35,918 nucleotides of DNA from an uncultured Lachnospiraceae bacterium (GTDB lineage Bacteria > Bacillota > Clostridia > Lachnospirales > Lachnospiraceae). This document shows positions 1 to 8,207 of this stretch, piece after piece (within the stretch, counting starts at the first letter, position 1; every line of letters starts with the position of its first letter). Made by a program: the position numbers and the translations under genes. Under the pieces are notes generated by a model. That model did not search any database, had not been told where the DNA came from, and saw only the letters and a list, made by a program, of their open reading frames with translations. The stretch spans positions 1 to 35,918 of the forward strand of contig CAKQYS010000017.1 of NCBI GenBank assembly GCA_934293375.1, read 5' to 3'.

Positions 1-1631
1 TTCGGATTTGATGCTGTATCCGGAGCTACTTTTGCTGACAGTTTCGCAGTATCTCCGATCTCCATGGTCTTACTTGTGGCATCCAGTGTGATGTCTGATA
101 CCGCTATGCATTTTGTGGTAAATGCCTTGATCCGGCAATTTGTCGAACCATTCTTACTGACATCCGTCCAATATGGATCGGTCTGTGAACTCGAAAAACT
201 TATAAAACTCTGTCCTGCTTCAGAAACAGATACATTTTTACACCATGACTGTGTGCTGTTCGTATCCAGATCGACCTGAACACCATTTCCGTCCACATCA
301 TGCATATATAACACAACAGAAAATCTGTCACCCTTCTGAAGGGGAACCGGGTTGATCAGATCCACTGTATGATAACCGGCATAGAGCTGGTCAGCACTCT
401 GACTGGCTACCAATGTTCCGGCATCCGGATCACCGCCTGTTCCATCCAGCAGATACACTTTGATCTGACATTTATAACCGGAATCTGCTGTATAAAATCC
501 AACTGCATCTAACATCTGATCGCCCACAGCTGAATATACATTTGCTGAATAATATGCTGTCGAATAAAAACTGCCTGTTACACCACCATCATATTGATAA
601 TTGTAGTCATAATGATCTGCCGTATCATACACATAAAAATATGCATTTCCACCGGAAGATGGCACATCCTCATAGGACAGCCAGAAATAACCATCATTTC
701 CCCAGCGTGTGGAATAACTGTTCTTACATAGCCATGCACCATCTCCATCGGGTTTATATTTGCCATCAAAATGATCCCTGCTAAAAGTATCATCCCATCC
801 CACGATCGTGATCGCATGGTTCGTACCAACATTACTTGGGCAATATGCCGCCAACACCTTCCCGGATGCCAGACTCCATCGATTACTGTACTGGGAATTG
901 TAATAATTCGAATTCGAGCAATAGCTGGCAGCTGCCGCTCCATATTCCATGATCATCTGCTTTACGATATTACGATCCTGCATGGAGATCCAGTATGCAT
1001 TCTGCAAATGATAGACATCATGATCAAAGGCAAGTGCATCATCGAGTGCTGCATCCTTTTTTGTCTCATCAATCTCACTGTACTTCGCATCCTCCTCCGG
1101 GGCCAGTCCTGTCCAGGATGCCACCTTCCTGGTTGCCAGCTGCTGATTACCGCCGATCATCAGATAGTTCTCACTGGATGTTCCACTTGTAAAACTGTCG
1201 CCCGCTGTCAGTTTCAGTGGATCTGTCACCTGTTTGCCACCACAAAAATAGATCAGCTGCCGTTCTGACAGATCAATCGTATTCTCTGCCAACCCCGCTG
1301 ATATGAGGCTGGACTCCGATGCCCCAATAAACGCATGCGCCCAGCATGTACCATATGGATTCTGATTCTTTACACTGGTTACATTGTGCGAGGTGTACTG
1401 TGAAGGAATCGTGCTATCTGCACGGTCTGCTGTCATCAGACCATCTTCAACCGGTGACACGGCATATTCATCCATCCCCGGATATTCCTTTGTCTCAATC
1501 AACTGTCCAGCAGATGTTTCCGATGCATCTGGCTGTGCCACAGCCGATACCATAGGCATAGATAGCCCTGACAATACCAAAGTCATCACCAATGAACACG
1601 CTGCCACCGTTCTCGTAATTCGTCTTCTCAT
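1..1631 (-). CDS. Secreted papain-like (C1A) cysteine protease with lectin-like and Big2-type domains, 3' end outside window
   Basis: Seen: an open frame of 543 codons runs to the left edge with no stop, so the C-terminus is missing. The ATG at 1631 follows a GGGAGGA ribosome site. Residues 1-31 form a signal peptide (MRRR start, hydrophobic core, Ala-x-Ala-like cleavage region). The catalytic Cys is about residue 96 in NQNPYGTCWAHAF, which also carries the oxyanion Gln. The catalytic His is near 272 in TNHAITIVGWDD and the Asn near 302 in KNSYSTRWGNDGYF, the papain order. After this comes a lectin-like beta domain, then ITLDATSKTMEIGDTAKLSA, the start of a Big2 Ig-like domain. Known: secreted C1 proteases with this layout are common in gut Clostridia and act at or outside the cell wall. 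Inference: it degrades host, dietary or microbial protein; the substrate is unknown. Confidence 0.9.
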   Translation of the reverse strand, partial: MRRRITRTVAACSLVMTLVLSGLSMPMVSAVAQPDASETSAGQLIETKEYPGMDEYAVSPVEDGLMTADRADSTIPSQYTSHNVTSVKNQNPYGTCWAHAFIGASESSLISAGLAENTIDLSERQLIYFCGGKQVTDPLKLTAGDSFTSGTSSENYLMIGGNQQLATRKVASWTGLAPEEDAKYSEIDETKKDAALDDALAFDHDVYHLQNAYWISMQDRNIVKQMIMEYGAAAASYCSNSNYYNSQYSNRWSLASGKVLAAYCPSNVGTNHAITIVGWDDTFSRDHFDGKYKPDGDGAWLCKNSYSTRWGNDGYFWLSYEDVPSSGGNAYFYVYDTADHYDYNYQYDGGVTGSFYSTAYYSANVYSAVGDQMLDAVGFYTADSGYKCQIKVYLLDGTGGDPDAGTLVASQSADQLYAGYHTVDLINPVPLQKGDRFSVVLYMHDVDGNGVQVDLDTNSTQSWCKNVSVSEAGQSFISFSSSQTDPYWTDVSKNGSTNCRIKAFTTKCIAVSDITLDATSKTMEIGDTAKLSAKVAPDTASNP

Positions 1632-1658
1632 ATTCCGTCCTCCCGTGTATCCGTCATG

Positions 1659-1680
1659 CTGGGCATTCCTCCCTGCCCAG
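1659..1680 (-). other. Perfect 7-bp hairpin in the protease 5' untranslated region
   Basis: The arms CTGGGCA and TGCCCAG enclose an 8-base loop that reads GGGAGGAA on the minus strand. It lies about 30-50 bases upstream of the protease ATG. It is not followed by a T run, so it is not a terminator. A weak -10-like TACAAT/TATAGT lies just upstream. The purine-rich loop resembles a ribosome-binding sequence, so a role in RNA stability or translation is possible but unproven. Confidence 0.35.
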
Positions 1681-1741
1681 TATCCCAATTCCTATACTAT
1701 ATTGTATCACAGGAAGTCTGTATGCGGTACTTTTTTATTGC

Positions 1742-2449
1742 CTAATCAAGAAAATCTTTACACTTTTTTTCCGGATCTTTCTCAAAAAAATAACAGTCAT
1801 CATTTGGATTGCATGTTGCCAGCAGCACCTCTTTTTCGGATGCAATTCCATGTGCTTCCATCTGCTTACGAAGCCAGTTCATATCCCGTCCTGCGGCCTT
1901 TAGATTCTCCTTCATGACCTGACCATCCATGATGATATTGGCAAACGCATAATCCTCCTGCGGCTGGATTTCCAGATCTGTTGGCGTTGCCGGACGATCT
2001 GCAGCCTTTGGCAGAAAGCTGATCTGTCCATTCGGTTCCAGAATTGCACACTGCAGCTGTGAAAGGTCAAAATAGCCCGCCCCTCGGCTTGCCGTCAGAA
2101 ATTCACTGACATTGATTTTCGCCCGCTTCATGTTCTGATACAGAAAGACATCATTCTGAAATAAAATATAGGGCGTACCTACGATCATTCTATGACAGCA
2201 CATATACCGATCGGCTATCCACGACAAAAATACCGCCACAGCCCCATATACGATCATGGCCGTAAGCGGTATTCTAAAATCATCCTCCAGGGAAATCGCC
2301 ATTTCTGCCGCAATCGAACCAATCGTGATCCCATTAATGTAGTCGAACATGCTCATCTGTGACATCTGTCGGTATCCCATCAGCTTGGTCAGAATAAACA
2401 ATACGATCACCGATCCAAGCGAGGTGAATAAAATATGCAAATATTCCAT
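1742..2449 (-). CDS. DUF421 (YetF-like) membrane protein
   Basis: Seen: 235 aa from ATG 2449, which has AAGGAGTGTACAGT upstream; the in-frame GTG nine bases earlier overlaps the ribosome site and is less likely. The N-terminal third has three hydrophobic segments, including LFTSLGSVIVLFILTKLMGY and a conserved IGSIAAEMA stretch. A soluble alpha/beta domain follows with the family signature region SEFLTASRGAGYFDLSQLQ and the strand QCAILEPNGQISFLPKA. Known: DUF421/YetF proteins are 200-240 aa membrane proteins of unknown biochemistry; some are linked to spore or envelope phenotypes. It stands alone between the ABC exporter operon and the protease, with a roughly 100-base gap on each side. Function is not inferred further. 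Confidence 0.9.
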   Translation of the reverse strand: MEYLHILFTSLGSVIVLFILTKLMGYRQMSQMSMFDYINGITIGSIAAEMAISLEDDFRIPLTAMIVYGAVAVFLSWIADRYMCCHRMIVGTPYILFQNDVFLYQNMKRAKINVSEFLTASRGAGYFDLSQLQCAILEPNGQISFLPKAADRPATPTDLEIQPQEDYAFANIIMDGQVMKENLKAAGRDMNWLRKQMEAHGIASEKEVLLATCNPNDDCYFFEKDPEKKCKDFLD

Positions 2450-2559
2450 ACTGTACACTCCTTATTTCTGCATAATAACACAGCTGCATGGACCTATGCC
2501 AATCTTGCATCGTCCTGCAGCTGCATTTGTTATGTATAATGTGTACAGTTTTTTAAAAA

Positions 2560-3108
2560 TTATTCTTCTGTTGAATCTTCTGTCGTATCCTCTGTGACAT
2601 CTGCAATCGTCTTCGTTCCAAACTCTCCCAGATTTTTGGAAACTGCATAGACATGCTCATTGTCACCATCGATATATACATACTGGCTGTCGCTGGTATC
2701 ATTGAAGTCACCAACTGCAACTGAAACAGTCTGATCTGCCGCTGTAAAAGTAATCGTTGCCGATGGAGTTTCCAGTCCGTAATCAGAAAGGCTGTCAACC
2801 TTTCCCAGATCCTTTTTGATCTCCAATTCGCAAACCATATCCAACAGTGTCGATACCTTATCAGCATCAATTGCCGTATCAGTCTGTGTCTCACAACTCC
2901 ATGCATCGTCGGCCTTTGTAAGTTTTACTTCACCCGATGCATTTGAAAATGTGAGTTCTGTTATATCCGCAGTATCATAACTATATACCGTATCTTTTTC
3001 TGCTTCTGCCTTCTCTGCCTTCTCGTTATTCTGCTTCAAGACAAAATATCCTCCAAGCAGACCTGCAAACACCAGTAAACCAATTATAATCGGTAATGCT
3101 TTTTTCAT
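2560..3108 (-). CDS. DUF4340 membrane-anchored protein of the Gld-type ABC operon
   Basis: Seen: 182 aa. An N-terminal membrane anchor (residues 5-24, IIIGLLVFAGLLGGYFVL) precedes a charged linker and a DUF4340-like domain: a tryptophan-containing strand (DAWSCET), a segment ending in LSDYGLETPSATITF, and a strand-rich end with SQYVYIDGDNEHVY. The C-terminus is an acidic Thr/Glu tail. The ATG overlaps the stop of the GldG-like gene (ATGA) and has AAGGAG upstream, so the two are translationally coupled. Known: DUF4340 proteins often sit beside GldG-type ABC genes in Firmicutes and many other phyla and are usually longer, with repeated domains; this one has a single domain. Inference: an extracytoplasmic accessory subunit of the exporter. 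Confidence 0.87.
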   Translation of the reverse strand: MKKALPIIIGLLVFAGLLGGYFVLKQNNEKAEKAEAEKDTVYSYDTADITELTFSNASGEVKLTKADDAWSCETQTDTAIDADKVSTLLDMVCELEIKKDLGKVDSLSDYGLETPSATITFTAADQTVSVAVGDFNDTSDSQYVYIDGDNEHVYAVSKNLGEFGTKTIADVTEDTTEDSTEE

Positions 3109-4628
3109 CGTTTTCTCCTTCTAAACCAGATCACAATGCCTGCCACCAGTAATATACCCGGCACAAGAAACATCAACACATTTCTCCACAAAATAGACTT
3201 TGCTGTTGTGATATTCAAGGCCTCATAAGTCAGACTCTTCACCGGAATCGCCGTTGTAGTCTGATGCTCTGACAATCGGCTTAAGACATTTAAGATCAAA
3301 GAATAGTTTGTTCCCGATACTGCTGTATTCACATCCGCATCAAACAGACTCTCCGTTCCGATCACAACCATCTTAGAGGTCACTTCGTCCTTCGTCTTCT
3401 CTGCAACTGTAGCAATGCTGAACGGTCCCATCTCGTCTCCGTCCTCACGCTCATAGGTTGATACATTTGCCGCATTTTTCTTTGCATAAGATGTAGAGCT
3501 GGATTTGAGTAATGTTGTATATGTGATCTCATCCGTTGCCTCTCCCTGCAGTACCGGCTGTGCTACCGGTGCTAACACGAACGAACTACCGGACGCCACA
3601 TCTGATGTATAATCATTGCTGATAATCTCTGGCACCACATATAAAGGATTCTGCACCGCATAATGAGATGGATCTTCCTCTAACATAACCGACTTATCCA
3701 CACCTAATCCGTATTCTGCCATGACAGAATCAAGATTCGGAGTTTCTGTAGTGCTGTAGTATGATACCACAACCGCCTTACCGCCACCTTCCATATAGGT
3801 CTTGATCTTCTTGGCATCATCCTCGGAGAGATCCTTGGTCGGAGAAAGGATCAGCAGCATCGCACAATCATCAGGAACCGCTTCCTCCGTCAAAAGACTG
3901 AGTGACTGCACACTGATATTCTCCTTTTCAATCAGACTCTTAAGCGAATCCGACATCTCCAATTCATCATGACCGGTCAATGTATACAACACCGGAACAT
4001 CCTCACTTGTCAAAATATTGATCGCACTGGTGATCTGTCCCTCACCATCAAATCCGGTTGCCTGTGTCTGATAAGTATTATAATCTACCGATGTCTCATA
4101 AATATCTTCATAACTGATCGCACGGCTCTGGTCTCCACATACTACGATCAGACTGTTTGTTGTCAGATCCTGATCTGTATACTGACTGACAAATGCCGGA
4201 TTCAGATCCGGATCCTTTGTCTCCACCTTGATATGTGAACTGGTATTCTCGTACTGCTGCAGCGTCTTCATCAGAATATCATCTTCATTCCCCGAAGCAG
4301 CAAGAATATAGATCGTAATATCTTCTTTCAGATTTGACAACAGTTCTTTTGTCTGATCTGAAAGTGAATACAGCTTCTGTGCACTGATATCTTTCTGATT
4401 CAAGGATGCCGGGAGCTGTCCCGCCAACAGATTCAATGCCACTACAACCGCAATCACGATCACACATAAGGCAAAACTATAGGTGCCTTTCTTCAAAAAT
4501 CTACGCTTCGTTTCCTTCGAAACACGAGGTTTCGCAGCCTTCTTCGCAGCCTTTTGAGCCTGCTTTTCTGCCTTTGCCTCTGCCTTGGCAGCAGCATCCG
4601 GCTTGGTTTGCTTCTCATTCTTACCCAT
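3105..4628 (-). CDS. GldG-like auxiliary subunit of ABC exporter (ABC_transp_aux family)
   Basis: Seen: 507 aa. A Lys/Ala-rich cytoplasmic N-terminus (residues 1-45) leads to a membrane segment (about 50-70, TYSFALCVIVIAVVVALNLL). A large extracytoplasmic region follows, with a thioredoxin/GATase-like part (KEDITIYILAASGNEDDILM, VPVLYTLTGHDELEMS). A second membrane helix near 483-502 ends in RRRKR. Start ATG 4628 has AGGAGGG upstream. Known: GldG proteins pair with GldF permeases and GldA ATPases; in gliding Bacteroidetes they support motility, but most homologues in Firmicutes have unknown substrates. Neighbours: the permease stop lies 9 bases upstream and the downstream DUF4340 gene overlaps it by 4 bases, so this is one transcript. 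Confidence 0.9.
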   Translation of the reverse strand: MGKNEKQTKPDAAAKAEAKAEKQAQKAAKKAAKPRVSKETKRRFLKKGTYSFALCVIVIAVVVALNLLAGQLPASLNQKDISAQKLYSLSDQTKELLSNLKEDITIYILAASGNEDDILMKTLQQYENTSSHIKVETKDPDLNPAFVSQYTDQDLTTNSLIVVCGDQSRAISYEDIYETSVDYNTYQTQATGFDGEGQITSAINILTSEDVPVLYTLTGHDELEMSDSLKSLIEKENISVQSLSLLTEEAVPDDCAMLLILSPTKDLSEDDAKKIKTYMEGGGKAVVVSYYSTTETPNLDSVMAEYGLGVDKSVMLEEDPSHYAVQNPLYVVPEIISNDYTSDVASGSSFVLAPVAQPVLQGEATDEITYTTLLKSSSTSYAKKNAANVSTYEREDGDEMGPFSIATVAEKTKDEVTSKMVVIGTESLFDADVNTAVSGTNYSLILNVLSRLSEHQTTTAIPVKSLTYEALNITTAKSILWRNVLMFLVPGILLVAGIVIWFRRRKR

Positions 4629-4637
4629 AATACCCTC

Positions 4638-5501
4638 CTAGCTCCAACGTCTCTTTTCAACAGACTGCACTGTCAGGAATACAAACAATGCCGCTACTGA
4701 TACAAGATAGATCAAATTAGATGTATTAAACACACCGTTGGTAAAATCATCCATTCTGGCCGTTACATCCAGTGCCTGAAATGCATTTGACACCGCACTC
4801 TCTAACAGAGACTTTTTCATAATATATACTATGGTCAGCACAGCTTCTAATGCCACGCCGACACCAATACACAAAGGCAGACTGTGTGTCATAATAAATA
4901 AGATCAATGTCACTGCGATCACCAAAGCCGCAAATCCGATAAATGCACCCATTGCCTCATTGCTGAAGAAATTTGCAATACCACTGATCAGGTAATCTGC
5001 AAACAACACCACAAAGGTCAAAATCGCCGCCATCACCGGACTCTCTGTCAGAGATGAAATAAACATCCCGATCGCCATATACACACATCCTACAAGGAAA
5101 AATGCCAGAATTGCACTATATGCCATCACAAAGGAAACCGTTCCCATCGTTGCCATGATCAATGGATACAGGCAGACTACCAGCATCGGCAGTGCAAATA
5201 CCGTAAGCAGTGCAAGATATTTTCCCATGACAATTCCGGTCACACTGACAGGTGCTGTCAGCGTCAACTGATCTGTCTTTGTTCTGCGTTCTTCCGACAT
5301 TGACCGCATCGTAATGATCGGCACCAGGATCAGAAAAGCAAATGAAACACTGCTCAGCACATATCCAAAGTACGGATATCCACTTGTCAGATTATATGCT
5401 ACAAAATAAATACTGATAATAAACAGCAAAAATGCCGCAAACAGGAAGCCAAGTGCATTCGTATAATAGCTTCTCACTTCTCTTCTATAAATAGCTAACA
5501 T
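4638..5501 (-). CDS. ABC-2 type permease, GldF-like
   Basis: Seen: 287 aa with six predicted membrane helices, typical of ABC-2 permeases. The signature region IITMRSMSEERRTKTDQLTL, the conserved loop after helix 2, is present at about residues 62-81, and further hydrophobic segments follow to the end. It starts at ATG 5501 with GGAGGATGCATC upstream. This lies inside the end of the ATPase gene, a 7-base overlap that indicates coupled translation. Known: GldF-type permeases form the transmembrane core with a GldA-type ATPase. Inference: a dimeric export channel powered by the preceding ATPase and assisted by the GldG-like and DUF4340 proteins. The substrate cannot be read from sequence. Confidence 0.92.
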   Translation of the reverse strand: MLAIYRREVRSYYTNALGFLFAAFLLFIISIYFVAYNLTSGYPYFGYVLSSVSFAFLILVPIITMRSMSEERRTKTDQLTLTAPVSVTGIVMGKYLALLTVFALPMLVVCLYPLIMATMGTVSFVMAYSAILAFFLVGCVYMAIGMFISSLTESPVMAAILTFVVLFADYLISGIANFFSNEAMGAFIGFAALVIAVTLILFIMTHSLPLCIGVGVALEAVLTIVYIMKKSLLESAVSNAFQALDVTARMDDFTNGVFNTSNLIYLVSVAALFVFLTVQSVEKRRWS

Positions 5502-6580
5502 GATGCATCCTCCTCTCCATCTGCCGGCATATCTTCCGGTTTCTGCACCGCAGTCTCTACGGTCTGTGCATCGGACGCCGCATTCTTCTGCACTGCACCC
5601 TGCACACCGGATTCAGAAGTCTCCTGCTTTGCAGACACTGTAGTCTGATCATCCGTCAATGCAAGGAATACATCCTCTAAGCTCTTCGTCGTCATGTTCA
5701 TGGCCAGGATCGGTGTGTCCATCTCCACCATCTTATAGAATATCTGCTCTCTGATATCTGCGTCCCCACTTGTATGTACGGTATATGTTCCGATGCCGGA
5801 TGCCTTATCATAGCTGTTGCATTCCACATAATCTACTGTATCCATCTGCGTGAGTACACTCTTTACGCGATCCATACTGCCCTTTATCTCAAGATGGATA
5901 TCCGATGTCTTGGATGTCATTTTCACAAGATTCTCAGGGGTATCACTCGCTACCAGCTTCCCGTGGGAAATGATCATGATGTGGTCACACACCGCACTGA
6001 CCTCTGACAAAATGTGTGAACTCAGGATCACCGTATGCTTCTTGCCAAGACTCTTGATCAGATCCCGGATCTCAATGATCTGCTTTGGATCAAGACCGAC
6101 TGTCGGCTCATCTAAAATAATGACCTCCGGATCTCCTAAAACTGCCTGTGCCAATCCTACACGCTGCTTATATCCCTTTGACAGATTCCGGATGAGACGG
6201 GATGCCATATCCGTGATCTTCACATCCTTCATGACCTTATCGATCTGCGTCTTCTGCACCTTCTTCGGCAGTTTCTTCAATCTTGCAACAAACTGCAGAT
6301 ACTCATAAACCGTCATGTCCTGATACAGCGGCGGAATCTCCGGCAGATAGCCGATACATTTCTTTGCCGCCTCCGGCTCCTCCATAATATCATGACCATT
6401 TATGAGGATCTGACCCTCTGTCGCCGCCAGATAACCTGTCATCATGTTCATTGTTGTGGATTTACCGGCACCGTTCGGTCCCAGAAATCCATAAATCTGA
6501 CCATCCTCTACCGTAAAGCTCAAATGGTCTACCGCGGTATGCGTTCCATACCGTTTCACTAGATTGGTTACTTCAATCAA
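5495..6580 (-). CDS. ABC transporter ATP-binding protein, GldA-like
   Basis: Seen: Walker A GPNGAGKST, Q-loop YLPEIPPLY, ABC signature LSKGYKQRVGLAQ, Walker B VIILDEP followed by the D-loop, and the H-switch in ILSSHILSE. After the nucleotide-binding domain (about 1-220) is a C-terminal extension with a DUF4162-like fold and a low-complexity acidic tail. I place the start at TTG 6580 (Ile-Glu-Val-Thr follows), because AAAGGAGG sits 7 bases upstream; the ATG at 6604 would put that ribosome site inside the gene. Known: it hydrolyses ATP to drive export. First gene of the four-gene operon; a perfect palindrome lies just upstream. Confidence 0.93.
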   Translation of the reverse strand: MIEVTNLVKRYGTHTAVDHLSFTVEDGQIYGFLGPNGAGKSTTMNMMTGYLAATEGQILINGHDIMEEPEAAKKCIGYLPEIPPLYQDMTVYEYLQFVARLKKLPKKVQKTQIDKVMKDVKITDMASRLIRNLSKGYKQRVGLAQAVLGDPEVIILDEPTVGLDPKQIIEIRDLIKSLGKKHTVILSSHILSEVSAVCDHIMIISHGKLVASDTPENLVKMTSKTSDIHLEIKGSMDRVKSVLTQMDTVDYVECNSYDKASGIGTYTVHTSGDADIREQIFYKMVEMDTPILAMNMTTKSLEDVFLALTDDQTTVSAKQETSESGVQGAVQKNAASDAQTVETAVQKPEDMPADGEEDASC

Positions 6581-6624
6581 GGTACACCCTCCTTTTACAC
6601 TCATAATAACATTCTACATTGTAT

Positions 6625-6645
6625 AGCATATTTGTGAAATATGCT
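6625..6645. promoter_or_regulatory. Perfect 21-bp palindrome upstream of ABC operon (putative operator)
   Basis: The arms AGCATATTT and AAATATGCT surround a 3-base centre and match perfectly. On the minus strand a -10-like TACAAT (6623-6618) follows immediately, preceded by TGC. The palindrome therefore covers the -35/spacer region of the likely ABC-operon promoter. That position suits a repressor operator. No regulator gene adjoins it. The palindrome could also fold in RNA, but it has no T tail. Confidence 0.6.
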
Positions 6646-6678
6646 AGGCTAAAATGTGTTTATTATGTGAACGCGAAA

Positions 6679-6706
6679 CAGCCGGCCATGCTAGATAGGC
6701 CGGCTG
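6679..6706 (-). terminator. Rho-independent-type hairpin after paaK
   Basis: A perfect 9-bp GC-rich stem (CAGCCGGCC / GGCCGGCTG) with a 10-base loop lies 17 bases after the paaK stop and before the ABC promoter region. On the minus strand it is followed by only TTT, then CGCGTT, so the T tail is short. The stem is strong enough to act as the operon terminator. Confidence 0.75.
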
Positions 6707-6722
6707 CACATACGCCAAAGAT

Positions 6723-7958
6723 CTACTCGTATCTCTCGTCGATCACACGCTTTGTTTTCTTTTCACTTCGAGGCAGCACACCAAGCTCAACCACCTTCAC
6801 GATCGGTGTAAATCCGATCTTACTCTTGACTGCAAGTGCGATCCGCTTCGACAGATCTGCAAAATCTACTGTACCATTTGTCTCCACATAGATACGCATG
6901 GTATCCTTGCCATCCAGATGGGAAATACGGATCTGATACTCACTGGAGATCTCATGGAAGGTCTGCAGCACTTCTTCAATCTGTGCCGGGAAGACATTGA
7001 CACCCTTGATCTTCATCATATCGTCTGTCCGTCCCTCAATGACATCCAGTCTTGGGAAACAGCTTCCGCACTGACAGGTACCCGGAATGATACGGGACAG
7101 ATCATGTGTCCTGTAACGGAGCAGCGGTGCGCCCTCCTTCACGAGCGTTGTGATAACGATTTCGCCTCGCTCACCATCCGGCACAGGCTGCAATGTCACC
7201 GGATCAATAATCTCAATATAAATATAATCATCCCAATAATGGATACCCGCATCATACTGACAGTTAATACCAATGCCCGGTCCGTAAATCTCTGTCAGTC
7301 CATAGATATCATATAATTCAATGCCTAAAATATCCTGAATCCGCTTACGCATCTTGGCGCCCCAGCGCTCAGAACCGATCACACCCTTCTTTAAGCAGAT
7401 CTTATCCCGGATGCCCCGCTTCTCGATCTCCTCTGCCAGAAGCAGTGCATAGGAAGAAGTAGAACATAATACCGTAGACTTCATATCCTGCATCATCTGA
7501 ATCTGCTTCTCTGTGTTTCCCGGTCCCATCGGAATCGCCATCGCACCTAACTTCTCACAGCCATTCTGGAATCCAATGCCTGCCGTCCATAAACCGTAAC
7601 CCGGTGTGATCTGGATCCGATCCATATTCGTGATGCCTGCAAATTCGTAGCAACGCTTAAACATTTCGCCCCAGTCATCGACATCCTTCGCTGTATATGG
7701 AATGATCACCGGCAGGCCTGTCGTACCGGATGAGGAATGGATTCTGACAATCTCTGATTCCGGAGCCGTCATCAACCCCAGCGGATATGCATCCCGAAGA
7801 TCCGCCTTCTCTGAAAACGGAAGCTTCAGAAAATCCTCCGGACTATGTACTTCGGATATTCCCGCATCCTTTAATTTCTTGCCGTAAAAACTGTCTGCCT
7901 TGATCATATTTGCAATCTGCTGGTTGACCTGTGACAGCTGTGTCTCATTGATCTGCAT
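6723..7958 (-). CDS. paaK: Phenylacetate-CoA ligase family (PaaK-type) AMP-forming enzyme
   Basis: Seen: 411 aa, slightly shorter than typical PaaK (about 430-440). The phosphate-binding loop SSGTTGLPVIIPYT, the adenylation motif DIYGLTEIYGPG and the C-terminal hinge IEGRTDDMMKIKGVNVFPAQ are all present, with the C-terminal AMP-ligase subdomain after it. Start ATG 7958 follows GGGAGATAATAGT. Known: it activates phenylacetate or related aryl acids to CoA thioesters with ATP, forming AMP and PPi. Gut Clostridia often place it beside indolepyruvate oxidoreductase, where it may run toward acid release with energy gain or re-activate aryl acids; the direction is not settled. Neighbours: follows iorAB after a structured repeat; last gene of the operon. 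Confidence 0.93.
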   Translation of the reverse strand: MQINETQLSQVNQQIANMIKADSFYGKKLKDAGISEVHSPEDFLKLPFSEKADLRDAYPLGLMTAPESEIVRIHSSSGTTGLPVIIPYTAKDVDDWGEMFKRCYEFAGITNMDRIQITPGYGLWTAGIGFQNGCEKLGAMAIPMGPGNTEKQIQMMQDMKSTVLCSTSSYALLLAEEIEKRGIRDKICLKKGVIGSERWGAKMRKRIQDILGIELYDIYGLTEIYGPGIGINCQYDAGIHYWDDYIYIEIIDPVTLQPVPDGERGEIVITTLVKEGAPLLRYRTHDLSRIIPGTCQCGSCFPRLDVIEGRTDDMMKIKGVNVFPAQIEEVLQTFHEISSEYQIRISHLDGKDTMRIYVETNGTVDFADLSKRIALAVKSKIGFTPIVKVVELGVLPRSEKKTKRVIDERYE

Positions 7959-7996
7959 ACTATTATCTCCCTTCTGCTATTGGTTCTTTGTAGGTG

Positions 7997-8200
7997 TTTG
8001 CGAAACTCTCAATTACGATTGCGACTATGTGCATATTGCATGATGTATAAGCAGGTACTTGAAGAACGCCGGTTCTTAACGAAGTCAAGCTACCGCATTG
8101 ACTGAGTTTAGCACCGCTGCGTGATGAAGTAGCGAGAGCGTGCCTGCGATACATTGTGCAATATGCACATAACATCAACATCTTCAAAGGGTTTCGCAAT
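7997..8200. repeat. Structured ~200-bp inverted-repeat element between iorB and paaK
   Basis: The outermost ends read TTTGCGAAAC at left and its inverse GTTTCGCAA at right. Inside are perfect 15-bp inverted arms: TATGTGCATATTGCA at 8026-8040 and its complement at 8157-8171, extendable to about 23 bp with two mismatches. The interior holds further self-complementary blocks: GCAGG/CCTGC, CTTGA/TCAAG around AAGAAC/GTTCTT, and GCAC/GTGC. The whole can fold as a multi-branched stem. It has no transposase. It could be a MITE-like repeat, a processing or attenuating RNA element in the operon, or a small RNA gene. A 78-codon open frame across it (7963-8199) shows no protein signature and is probably spurious. 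Confidence 0.6.
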
Positions 8201-8207
8201 TATCTAA

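Noticed and set aside
2465..2540. Inverted repeat around AACACAGCTGCAT / CAGCTGCATTTGTT as a terminator
   Set aside because: The stem needs a 4-base bulge, GCAGCTGC is self-palindromic, and no T run follows on either strand, so I did not list it as a terminator.
7963..8199. 78-codon minus ORF between iorB and paaK
   Set aside because: It runs through an inverted-repeat structured element, has no ribosome site or recognisable domain, and its sequence follows the repeat arms.
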